Source: Pseudomonas syringae
Lineage (GTDB): Bacteria > Pseudomonadota > Gammaproteobacteria > Pseudomonadales > Pseudomonadaceae
Length of the DNA stretch: 37,825 bases
Reading direction: 5' to 3'
Assembly (NCBI RefSeq): GCF_021606685.1
Contig: NZ_WKCB01000056.1
Coordinates: forward strand, 1 to 37,825
The stretch's first letter is position 1. Every line of letters starts with the position of its first letter. The notes beneath the pieces were generated by a model. The model had not been told where the DNA came from and made no database searches. It worked only from the letters and a program-made list of their open reading frames with translations. Both the position numbers and the translations under genes were made by a program. This document shows positions 25,745-32,032 of this stretch, piece after piece.

Positions 25745-26545
25745 GTGATCGACACATTCAACAGAACCGGCCCGCTTATGGAAGCCTCGAGTTACCCCGC
25801 CTGGGCGCAGCAATTGATCCAGGACTGTAGCGAGAGCAAGCGGCGCGTTGTCGAACACGAACTGTACCAGCGCATGCGCGATAACACGCTCAGCGCCAAG
25901 ACCCTGCGCCACTACCTGATCGGTGGCTGGCCCGTGGTGGAGCAGTTTGCCTTGTACATGGCACAGAACCTCACCAAAACCAAATTTGCCCGCCATCCTG
26001 GGGAGGACATGGCGCGGCGTTGGCTGATGCGCAATATTCGTGTGGAACTGAACCACGCTGACTATTGGGTGCATTGGGCCCGCGCCCACGGCGTCAGCCT
26101 GGAAGAGTTGCAGGCGCAGAACGTACCGCCGGAGTTGCACGCTCTGAGCCATTGGTGCTGGCATACAAGCTCGTCCGATTCGTTGATCGTGGCTATTGCC
26201 GCGACCAACTATGCCATCGAGGGCGCGACCGGGGAGTGGTCCGCCGTGGTGTGTTCCACCGGTGTCTACGCGGCAGCCTTCCCGGAGGAAGACCGCAAGC
26301 GCGCGATGAAGTGGCTCAAGATGCATGCCCAGTACGATGACGCCCACCCGTGGGAAGCATTGGAAATCATCTGCACCCTGGCGGGGATGAACCCCAGCAA
26401 GGCCCTTCAGGTGGAACTGCGCCAGGCCGTGTGCAAGAGCTACGACTACATGTACCTGTTCCTGGAAAGTTGCATGCGCCTGGAGAAGGAAAAAGCGCCC
26501 GCAGCAGTGCGCGAGCGCCAGGCACGCGTCGCCAGCGAGGCCTGA
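25745..26545 (+). CDS. Heme-oxygenase-like diiron protein (TenA/PqqC/CADD superfamily)
   Basis: A 266-residue helical protein of the HO-like fold, often annotated TenA family or iron-containing redox enzyme. Candidate metal ligands are Glu101 and His104 (VELNHADYW), Glu159 (NYAIEGATGEW), and His194, Asp198, His201 (MHAQYDDAH). The HxxxDxxH spacing equals that of chlamydial CADD as I recall it, and argues for a dinuclear iron centre rather than TenA thiaminase chemistry. The reaction is unknown. The start is GTG at 25745 with an excellent AAAGGAG (25731-25737) seven bases before it; upstream ATGs lie within rbdA. It follows rbdA by 44 bases in the same operon, an arrangement recalled from PA0861-PA0862. 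Confidence 0.82.
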   Translation: MIDTFNRTGPLMEASSYPAWAQQLIQDCSESKRRVVEHELYQRMRDNTLSAKTLRHYLIGGWPVVEQFALYMAQNLTKTKFARHPGEDMARRWLMRNIRVELNHADYWVHWARAHGVSLEELQAQNVPPELHALSHWCWHTSSSDSLIVAIAATNYAIEGATGEWSAVVCSTGVYAAAFPEEDRKRAMKWLKMHAQYDDAHPWEALEIICTLAGMNPSKALQVELRQAVCKSYDYMYLFLESCMRLEKEKAPAAVRERQARVASEA

Positions 26546-26555
26546 TGTAACCCCA

Positions 26556-26830
26556 GTGACAAGTGGGCTTGTTGTGACAAACAGTCTCATGTAACAAACG
26601 GGCTTATGTGACAAACGAGCTTGTGTGACAAAAGGGCTTGTGTGGCGAGCGAGCCTGTGTGGCGAGCGGGCTTGCCCGCGTTGGGGCGCGTAGCGGCCCC
26701 AGAAATGGGACTGCTACGCAGTCCAACGCGGGCAAGCCCGCTCGCCACAACAAGCCTAGCTGTGCCACATCAAGCTCGGCTGTGCCACACAAGCCCGGCT
26801 GTTCCACAACAAGCCCCGCTGTGCCACAAC
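26556..26830. repeat. REPIN flanked by mirrored arrays of 17-20 bp units
   Basis: Two exact 27-base arms (26658-26684 and 26723-26749) form a REPIN of the GTGGCGAGCGGGCTTG family. Left of it (26556-26657) are about six tandem units near 17 bp, e.g. GGGCTTATGTGACAAAC, GAGCTTGTGTGACAAAA, GGGCTTGTGTGGCGAGC, GAGCCTGTGTGGCGAGC. Right of it (26750-26830) are about four units of 19-20 bp in opposite orientation, e.g. CAAGCCCGGCTGTTCCACAA, CAAGCCCCGCTGTGCCACAA. The whole 275 bp fills the gap between the convergent diiron protein and diguanylate cyclase genes and may serve as a two-way terminator. No REP-associated transposase gene is in the window. Confidence 0.85.
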
Positions 26831-26840
26831 GACCGTGTGT

Positions 26841-27767
26841 TTACCCCGCCATCGCCAGGCGATTTCGGCCTTCGCGCTTGGCGACGTACAAGGCATTGTC
26901 CGCGCGGCGCAGCAGGCTTTCGGCAGACTCGGCGGCCAGTAAGGTCGAGCAGCCCAGGCTCACCGTCAGTTCGATTCGTGCACCGTCCGCCCAGTAATCC
27001 TGGGCCTGTGCCGCCCGGCGCAGGCGTTCGCCGACCATCGCCGCCGCCTCCCGGCCGGTGTTGGACAGCAGGATCAGAAACTCTTCCCCGCCGAACCGGA
27101 ACACCATGTCCACGTTACGCAACTGGCTCTTGATCGCCCCGGCGACCGCGCGCAGCACGCTGTCGCCTGCGGTGTGGCCATGGGTATCGTTGATGACTTT
27201 AAAGTGGTCGATGTCCAGCATCAGCAAGGACAGTGGTTGCAAGTGACGGCGCGCCATGTCGATTTCCCGTTGCAGGGTCTGGTCCATGGCAATGCGGTTG
27301 CCCGTGTCGGTCAGCGGGTCGCGCAGGGCGCTGCGGGTGGCGGCGCGGTAGAGCAGGGCGTTGCGCATCGGGTAGAGCAGGGTCGCCAGCAGTGATTCGA
27401 GTTGGCCGAGTTCTTCTTCCATCAGGCGCTGGTTGCGGCGGAAGATCAGCTCGCCCAGGTGTTCGCCTTCGTGGCTCAGGCTGTAGCTGACCGAATGGTG
27501 GCCGCGGTGGCCGAACTCCAGGCGCAGGTCACTGGCCTCGTGACGATATTGCAGGGCGTCCAAAGGCACCAGGCGCTGAATCTCGCGGAAGAACACGCCG
27601 AGGATGCGCTCCGGTTCCAGACTGGTCTGCAGTTGCAGGCCCAGTTGCTGGCGAAGTTGGGTGACGGTGGTGGGGCGGCGGGGGAGGAGCGATGGTTGAC
27701 CAAAGCCCAGGCGTTGCAATTTGGCCCTGTCGAAGTCGATTGCGTTGGTCTGGGTTGGTGTTTTCAT
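26841..27767 (-). CDS. GGDEF diguanylate cyclase, cytosolic
   Basis: A 308-residue protein without membrane helices. The N-terminal ~145 residues have a GAF-like character (LVPLDALQYRHEASDLRLEFG ... LGELIFRRNQRL) and lead through a helix into a GGDEF domain from about 148. The active-site motif is GGEEF at 226-230, and an RxxD product-inhibition site (RNVD) lies exactly five residues before it, so it should be an active, feedback-inhibited c-di-GMP synthase. The ATG at 27765-27767 is chosen over an upstream in-frame TTG; AGAGG lies ten bases before it. It converges on the rbdA operon but is a separate gene. Confidence 0.9.
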   Translation of the reverse strand: MKTPTQTNAIDFDRAKLQRLGFGQPSLLPRRPTTVTQLRQQLGLQLQTSLEPERILGVFFREIQRLVPLDALQYRHEASDLRLEFGHRGHHSVSYSLSHEGEHLGELIFRRNQRLMEEELGQLESLLATLLYPMRNALLYRAATRSALRDPLTDTGNRIAMDQTLQREIDMARRHLQPLSLLMLDIDHFKVINDTHGHTAGDSVLRAVAGAIKSQLRNVDMVFRFGGEEFLILLSNTGREAAAMVGERLRRAAQAQDYWADGARIELTVSLGCSTLLAAESAESLLRRADNALYVAKREGRNRLAMAG

Positions 27768-28048
27768 AAGCAATCGGCCTCTAAGCTTTTAACTGTCTTA
27801 CAGGCTCGATGAGAGTGGCGAATGCCATGCGTCTTACTGTTCCTTCAGTTCCGTAAAACATTGGAAACAGTTTAGACCGCTTTACCGTAGGTTATAACCC
27901 CTCGGCACAGCCGCACGTCTTGTCATCGTTTAAACCTGTTTGAAAAGGTTAGAGCGAGATTCATGCCATTTGCTTCAACTTTATAAAACGCCTTATAAAT
28001 CAATGGCCATTTTTGAACTCAACCACAGCCATTGAAGTATGACGCCGG
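27768..28048. other. AT-rich intergenic region upstream of the diguanylate cyclase gene
   Basis: This 281-base gap holds no convincing gene. It is clearly more AT-rich than its surroundings and contains a 10-bp palindrome GGTTATAACC (27891-27900) and a short AACCT/AGGTT inverted repeat (27934-27951). It must carry the promoter of the diguanylate cyclase and the 3' end of the lldD transcript, but no terminator with a T run was recognised for lldD. Confidence 0.5.
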
Positions 28049-29191
28049 TTATTTGGCTGTTTGAACCAAGGTGCTGTGGTCAATCTGGTCAATTGCCGTG
28101 ACGCCGGTCAGCGTCATCGCCACGCGCATTTCCTTGGCGAAGATATCCAACAGGTTTTCCACCCCGTGCTGGCCATCGGCGGCCAGTGCATACGCGGTTG
28201 CGCGCCCGAGCAGGCACGCCTTGGCGCCCAGGGCGAGCATGCGCACCACATCCAGCCCGGAACGGATGCCGGAGTCCACCAGCACCGTCAGGTCATCGCC
28301 CACCACATCGGCAATTGGCGGCAGCGCCCTGGCGGTGGACAGCACGCCATCCAACTGTCGGCCGCCATGGTTGGACACCACGATGCCGTCGGCGCCGAAG
28401 CTCACCGCGTCCTTGGCATCCTGCGGGTCGAGGATGCCTTTGATGATCATCGGGCCTTTCCAGAATTCACGGATCCACTCCAGGTCTTTCCAACTGATGG
28501 AGGGGTCGAAGTTGCTGGCCAGCCAGCCGATGTAATCTTCGAGGTGCGTGGGTTTGCCGAGGTATTTGGAGATATTGCCCAGGTCGTGCGGGCGGCCCAT
28601 CAGGCCCACATCGAAGGCCCATTGCGGTTTGGTCACGGCTTGCAGCATGCGCCGCTGTGCGGCAAACGGGCCCGACATGCCCGAGTGGGCGTCACGGTAG
28701 CGCGCGCCTGGCGTTGGCATATCCACGGTGAACACCAGGGTGGTCACCCCGGCGGCCTGGGCCCGCTCCAGCGCATTGCGCATAAAACCACGGTCCTTGA
28801 GCACGTACAGCTGGAACCAGATCGACTGCGGGCTCTGGGCGGCCACTTCCTCAATCGAACACACCGACACCGTCGACAGGCAAAAAGGGATGCTCTTGTT
28901 CGCCGCCGCTTTCGCCGCCTGCACCTCACCGCGCCGCGCGTACATGCCGGTCAGGCCAACGGGGCTGAGGATCACCGGCATCGCCAGTTCCTGGCCGAAC
29001 AGGCTCGTGCTCAGACTGAGGTTGTCGACGTTGCGCAGGACGCGTTGGCGCAGGCTGATCTCGGCCAGGTCCGAACTGTTCGCGCGCATCGTGTGCTCGG
29101 CGTAGGCGCCGCCGTCGATGTAGTCGAACAGAAAGCGCGGCAGCTTGCGCTTGGCGGCTGCGCGGTAATCGGACGCGGACGAGATGATCAT
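28049..29191 (-). CDS. lldD: FMN-dependent L-lactate dehydrogenase
   Basis: A 380-residue member of the alpha-hydroxy-acid oxidase family, very close in sequence to E. coli LldD as recalled: it starts MIISSASDYRAAAKRKLP and has VFTVDMPTPGARYRDAHSGM, the catalytic-His motif SNHGGRQLDG, and FMN-phosphate segments DSGIRSGLDVVRMLALGA and LGRATAYAL. It oxidises L-lactate to pyruvate at the inner membrane, passing electrons to quinone. The ATG at 29189-29191 has GGAG upstream; an earlier start at 29233 lies in the regulatory region. Unlike the lldPDE operon there is no permease or lldE next to it; a LysR regulator is divergent, which suggests a second, separately controlled lactate dehydrogenase (compare lldA of P. 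aeruginosa). Confidence 0.92.
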   Translation of the reverse strand: MIISSASDYRAAAKRKLPRFLFDYIDGGAYAEHTMRANSSDLAEISLRQRVLRNVDNLSLSTSLFGQELAMPVILSPVGLTGMYARRGEVQAAKAAANKSIPFCLSTVSVCSIEEVAAQSPQSIWFQLYVLKDRGFMRNALERAQAAGVTTLVFTVDMPTPGARYRDAHSGMSGPFAAQRRMLQAVTKPQWAFDVGLMGRPHDLGNISKYLGKPTHLEDYIGWLASNFDPSISWKDLEWIREFWKGPMIIKGILDPQDAKDAVSFGADGIVVSNHGGRQLDGVLSTARALPPIADVVGDDLTVLVDSGIRSGLDVVRMLALGAKACLLGRATAYALAADGQHGVENLLDIFAKEMRVAMTLTGVTAIDQIDHSTLVQTAK

Positions 29192-29243
29192 CAAGGGTGT
29201 CTCCACAGGGCAAAGTGAGTTGAGAATAGGCAAATGTCTGGCA

Positions 29244-29264
29244 TGATAAAAACAACTTTTATCA
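29244..29264. promoter_or_regulatory. Perfect palindrome between lldD and LysR gene, candidate operator
   Basis: TGATAAAA (29244-29251), five bases, then TTTTATCA (29257-29264) is an exact 8-bp inverted repeat in the 101-base divergent region. It lies 28 bases before the LysR start and 52 bases before the lldD start, where a LysR protein would be expected to bind and control both promoters. Confidence 0.7.
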
Positions 29265-29292
29265 CTAGCTGCCAGTCGCTAAAGGAATACTG

Positions 29293-30189
29293 ATGAACCT
29301 CAGGACGTTGCAGGCGTTTGTCGAAGTGGTGCGTCAGGGCGGCTTCTCCCAGGCGGCCCAGGTGGTGTCCTTGACCCAATCCTCGGTGAGCAAGGCGGTC
29401 AAGACCTTGGAGGAAGAGTACGGCACGCCGCTGCTTAATCGCCTTGGTCATAAGAACGAACTGACCGCCGCTGGCGAAATCGCCTACCGCCGGGCGTTGG
29501 TGATGCTCGCTGAGCACCATGACCTGGTGGCCGAAATCAATGAGCTGCGCGGCCTCAAGCGTGGCGTATTGCGCATCGGCCTGCCACCGGTAGGCTGCGG
29601 CGTGCTGTTTGCGACCATGTTCGCCACCTACCGCGCCCGCTATCCCGACATCGACATTGAACTCACCGAATACGGCAGTAAAAAACTGCGTGAGTGCCTG
29701 GAAGCCGGGGAGGTCGACCTCGCCGCCCTGTTGCTGCCCGTGGACGAAGACTTTGACTACCAGCCCGTGCGCAATGAGCCACTGATGGCCGTCCTGCCCA
29801 GAAGCCACCCGCTGGCCCGACGCAAGCGTATCGACTTCACTGACCTGGCGGATTCACCGTTCATTCTGTTCGAAGCCGGCTTTGCCCTGAACGCCAAGAT
29901 TCTCGCCGCCTGCGAGCGCAAAGGCGTCACCCCGCGCGTCACCGCCCGCAGCGGGCAGATCGATTTTATCGTCGATCTGGTTGCCGCCGGCCTGGGCGTG
30001 GCCTTCCTCCCGCGCATGCTGGCGCGCAAGCACCAACACGCCGAGATCGCCCTGATCCCCTTGGACGAACCCCACACCGACTGGCACATCGCACTGGCCT
30101 GGCGCACCAGCGCGCACTTGCCCCCAGCGGCGCGAGCCTGGCTGGAGCTGGCCAAGGAACATCAGCTTTCAACCGGCCATCCGGTTTAA
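29293..30189 (+). CDS. LysR family transcriptional regulator
   Basis: A 298-residue LysR-type regulator of normal length. Residues 1-60 form the winged helix-turn-helix (MNLRTLQAFVEVVRQGGFSQ ... TQSSVSKAVKTLEEEYGTPL), and ~90-290 the periplasmic-binding-like effector domain (GVLRIGLPPVGCG, LVAAGLGVAFLPR). Divergent placement from lldD with a palindrome between suggests it controls lldD, perhaps with lactate or a related 2-hydroxy acid as ligand; this is inference, because the usual LldR is a GntR/FadR protein. AAAGGA precedes the ATG. It is followed 60 bases later by tRNA-Asn, with its own promoter. Confidence 0.92.
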   Translation: MNLRTLQAFVEVVRQGGFSQAAQVVSLTQSSVSKAVKTLEEEYGTPLLNRLGHKNELTAAGEIAYRRALVMLAEHHDLVAEINELRGLKRGVLRIGLPPVGCGVLFATMFATYRARYPDIDIELTEYGSKKLRECLEAGEVDLAALLLPVDEDFDYQPVRNEPLMAVLPRSHPLARRKRIDFTDLADSPFILFEAGFALNAKILAACERKGVTPRVTARSGQIDFIVDLVAAGLGVAFLPRMLARKHQHAEIALIPLDEPHTDWHIALAWRTSAHLPPAARAWLELAKEHQLSTGHPV

Positions 30190-30212
30190 TCGCCCAAAAT
30201 GCTAGAGAAAGC

Positions 30213-30240
30213 TTGACTTCTCCTTTTCAATCAGTAACAT
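30213..30240 (+). promoter_or_regulatory. Promoter of tRNA-Asn
   Basis: TTGACT (30213-30218) and TAACAT (30235-30240) are spaced by 16 bases and lie nine bases before the first base of the tRNA, the usual position for a strong stable-RNA sigma70 promoter. Confidence 0.7.
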
Positions 30241-30249
30241 ACGGCGCAT

Positions 30250-30325
30250 TCCGCGATAGCTCAGTTGGTAGAGCAAATGACTGTTAATCATTGGGTCCCT
30301 GGTTCGAGTCCAGGTCGTGGAGCCA
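30250..30325 (+). tRNA. tRNA-Asn (anticodon GUU)
   Basis: A 76-nt cloverleaf: acceptor TCCGCGA (30250-30256) pairs with TCGTGGA (30315-30321) with one G-U pair; D arm GCTCAGTTGGTAGAGC; anticodon loop CTGTTAA with GTT at 30283-30285; T arm CCTGG-TTCGAGT-CCAGG; discriminator G and an encoded CCA at 30323-30325. The anticodon reads AAC/AAU codons. Confidence 0.97.
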
Positions 30326-30332
30326 GATAGAG

Positions 30333-30362
30333 AAAAGCCTGCAGCGATGCAGGCTTTTTTTT
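30333..30362 (+). terminator. Intrinsic terminator of tRNA-Asn
   Basis: AAAAGCCTGCA (30333-30343), loop GCGA, then TGCAGGCTTTTTTTT forms an 11-bp stem running into a T tract, starting eight bases after the tRNA CCA end. Confidence 0.95.
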
Positions 30363-30436
30363 GCCCTGGATTTGGCCACGCTGAAACAATCTTCCCGCCT
30401 TAGCCCCTGTACAACCCACGTGCCTCACCCATAAGA

Positions 30437-30451
30437 TGAGAAGCATTATCA
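30437..30451. promoter_or_regulatory. Fur box upstream of the ECF sigma gene
   Basis: TGAGAAGCATTATCA matches the 7-1-7 Fur consensus TGATAAT-N-ATTATCA at 12 of 14 positions. It lies 17 bases before the sigma factor start, so Fe(II)-Fur would repress the sigma/anti-sigma pair when iron is plentiful. Confidence 0.8.
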
Positions 30452-30467
30452 TTTATGCGGATCTCCT

Positions 30468-30974
30468 ATGCACGACGACAGCATCGCCTCGCCGGTCGCC
30501 AAGCTGTATGCCAATCACCATGGCTGGCTTCGCGGGTGGTTGCATCGGCGGCTGGGGCACAGTGCGGATGCCGAAGACCTGGCGCATGACACGTTTATCC
30601 GGGTGTTGCGCACCCAGGAAAACGTGTGCGAGCTGCGCCAGCCCATGGCTTTTCTTGCCACCATTGCCAATGGCTTGTTGATTAATCGTTGGCGCCGCCA
30701 GGTGATCGAGCGGGCTTATCTGGAGGCGCTGGCAGCGCGGCCGATGGCCGAGGAGCCCTCGCCGGAGGCGCGCTACCTGATGGTCGAGACGCTGTTGCAG
30801 CTGGATTTGCTGCTGGTCGGGTTGTCGCCGCGGGTGCGGCAGATCTTCTTTTTATCCCAGCTCGATGGCCTGACCTACCCGCAGATCGGCGCGCAGTTGA
30901 GCCTCACGGTGGCGCAGGTGCAGCGGGCGATGGGCAAGGCCTTCAGTGTTTGTTATGCGAGCCGGTTCGAATGA
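30468..30974 (+). CDS. ECF sigma factor, FecI/HxuI type
   Basis: A 168-residue sigma-70 family protein with region 2 (~10-75: AEDLAHDTFIRVLRTQE) and region 4 (~110-160: LSPRVRQIFFLSQLDGLTYPQIGAQL helix-turn-helix). FecI-type factors direct RNA polymerase to a TonB-receptor gene when the receptor binds its ligand. A Fur box lies just upstream. The Shine-Dalgarno is poor (GCGGAT), which may keep expression low. The stop overlaps the fecR start in ATGA, so the pair is translationally coupled. By neighbours and receptor type it is most like the Hxu/Has heme-signalling systems; the exact name is not secure. Confidence 0.92.
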   Translation: MHDDSIASPVAKLYANHHGWLRGWLHRRLGHSADAEDLAHDTFIRVLRTQENVCELRQPMAFLATIANGLLINRWRRQVIERAYLEALAARPMAEEPSPEARYLMVETLLQLDLLLVGLSPRVRQIFFLSQLDGLTYPQIGAQLSLTVAQVQRAMGKAFSVCYASRFE

Positions 30975-31936
30975 GTGGCGCGGCTATCGATCCTCACATT
31001 CGCGACAGTGCCATCGACTGGCTGGTGCGCTCGCACTCCGGGCTGATGACGGCCGGGGATCGTGAAGCGTTGGCGCGTTGGCGCCAGGCCAGTGCCGAGC
31101 ACGAACGCGCGTGGCAGCGGGTCAGTGACTTGCCGCTGCTGCTGCAGCCGGGTGCCGATCTGTTGGCCGATACGGCTGCACGCCGTGCGTTGCAAGCGGC
31201 CGGGGCCGATCAGCAGCGGCGGCGCCAGGTGCTCAAGTGTCTGCTGGCATTGGGGCTGCTGGGCGGCGTGGGGTGGCAGGGCGCGGACACAACGTTAGTG
31301 CGTTCGGCGTTGGCGAGCTATCGCACGCGTATTGGCGAGCGACGGCACTGGGCCCTGGCGGACGGCAGTTCGTTGTGGTTGAACACCGCCAGTGCGATCA
31401 ACCTCGACCTTGACGCAAGGCGGCGCAGCGTGGAACTGGTCGAGGGCGAGCTGGCCCTGGATACCCCGCAGACGGCCGCATCGCTGCAATTGCTTACTCC
31501 AGACGCGACGCTGTACAGCCAGGGCGCCAACCTGCTGGTGCGTCATGATCGCCAGGGCACGCGGGTTACGGTCTTGCGTGGGCGGGTGCAGGTCAGCGCG
31601 CGGCATCAGCCGACCCCGGTGCCGTTGCAGGCGGGCTGGCAACTGATGATCAATGATCGCGGGGCAGGGCGTCCGAGCCCTGTGGATCTGGTATTGGCCC
31701 AAGCCTGGATGCGCGGCATCCTGCCCGCCGAGCGCATGCGCCTGGATCGATTACTGGCGGAACTCTCGCGCTATCGCCCAGGTTTCCTGCGATGCACTGA
31801 AGCGGTGGCGGGCCTGCGGGTAACCGGGAGTTTTCAGCTGGATGATACCGACGCGGCGTTGGCCCTGGTCACCCAGACCCTGCCCGTGCGTATCGAGCGT
31901 AGAACCCGCTACTGGGTGACGCTGGTGCCTGCATGA
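30971..31936 (+). CDS. FecR family anti-sigma factor / signal transducer
   Basis: A 321-residue protein with the FecR layout: an N-terminal cytoplasmic DUF4880 domain (~8-50, AIDWLVRSHSGLMTAGDREALARW), one membrane helix (~88-104, VLKCLLALGLLGGVGW), the periplasmic FecR domain (~115-210, RRHWALADGSSLWLNTASAI ... GARLLV-like core) and a C-terminal STN-like region that contacts the receptor (~245-320). It holds the sigma factor and passes on the signal from the receptor. The start is the ATG overlapping the sigma stop; its own stop overlaps a 17-codon ORF. Confidence 0.93.
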   Translation: MSGAAIDPHIRDSAIDWLVRSHSGLMTAGDREALARWRQASAEHERAWQRVSDLPLLLQPGADLLADTAARRALQAAGADQQRRRQVLKCLLALGLLGGVGWQGADTTLVRSALASYRTRIGERRHWALADGSSLWLNTASAINLDLDARRRSVELVEGELALDTPQTAASLQLLTPDATLYSQGANLLVRHDRQGTRVTVLRGRVQVSARHQPTPVPLQAGWQLMINDRGAGRPSPVDLVLAQAWMRGILPAERMRLDRLLAELSRYRPGFLRCTEAVAGLRVTGSFQLDDTDAALALVTQTLPVRIERRTRYWVTLVPA

Positions 31937-31986
31937 AATTTTTTTTCTGGGCCGCGATAGTTTTTTCGTTCTGGCTTGGCCTTTAG
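31933..31986 (+). CDS. Micro-ORF, 17-residue hydrophobic peptide coupled to fecR
   Basis: An ATG that overlaps the fecR stop as ATGA opens a 17-codon frame, MKFFFWAAIVFSFWLGL, ended by TAG at 31984-31986. The peptide is almost wholly hydrophobic, with one Lys at position 2, and would form a single short membrane segment or a leader peptide. It lies just before a hairpin and the receptor start. It could equally be chance; the start overlap, the composition and the position are the only evidence. Confidence 0.35.
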   Translation: MKFFFWAAIVFSFWLGL

Positions 31987-31992
31987 GTATTG

Positions 31993-32010
31993 CCCACCCG
32001 CGCAGGTGGG
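31993..32010 (+). promoter_or_regulatory. Hairpin in the receptor leader
   Basis: CCCACC (31993-31998), loop CGCGCA, GGTGGG (32005-32010) followed by TTT forms a GC-rich hairpin between the fecR/micro-ORF end and the receptor Shine-Dalgarno AGGAG (32022-32026). It may attenuate read-through from fecR so that the receptor relies on its own sigma-dependent promoter, which I could not identify. Confidence 0.45.
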
Positions 32011-32032
32011 TTTCGATCCCTAGGAGCCTTGC

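Noticed and set aside
26556..26830. Possible CRISPR array
   Set aside because: Units are short, directly abutting and degenerate, flip orientation around a central palindrome, and no spacers or cas genes are present; REP-derived structure explains them.
30250..30467. tRNA-Asn as an integration site for a genomic island
   Set aside because: No integrase gene and no repeated tRNA 3' end were seen downstream; the following genes are an ordinary iron-signalling cluster.
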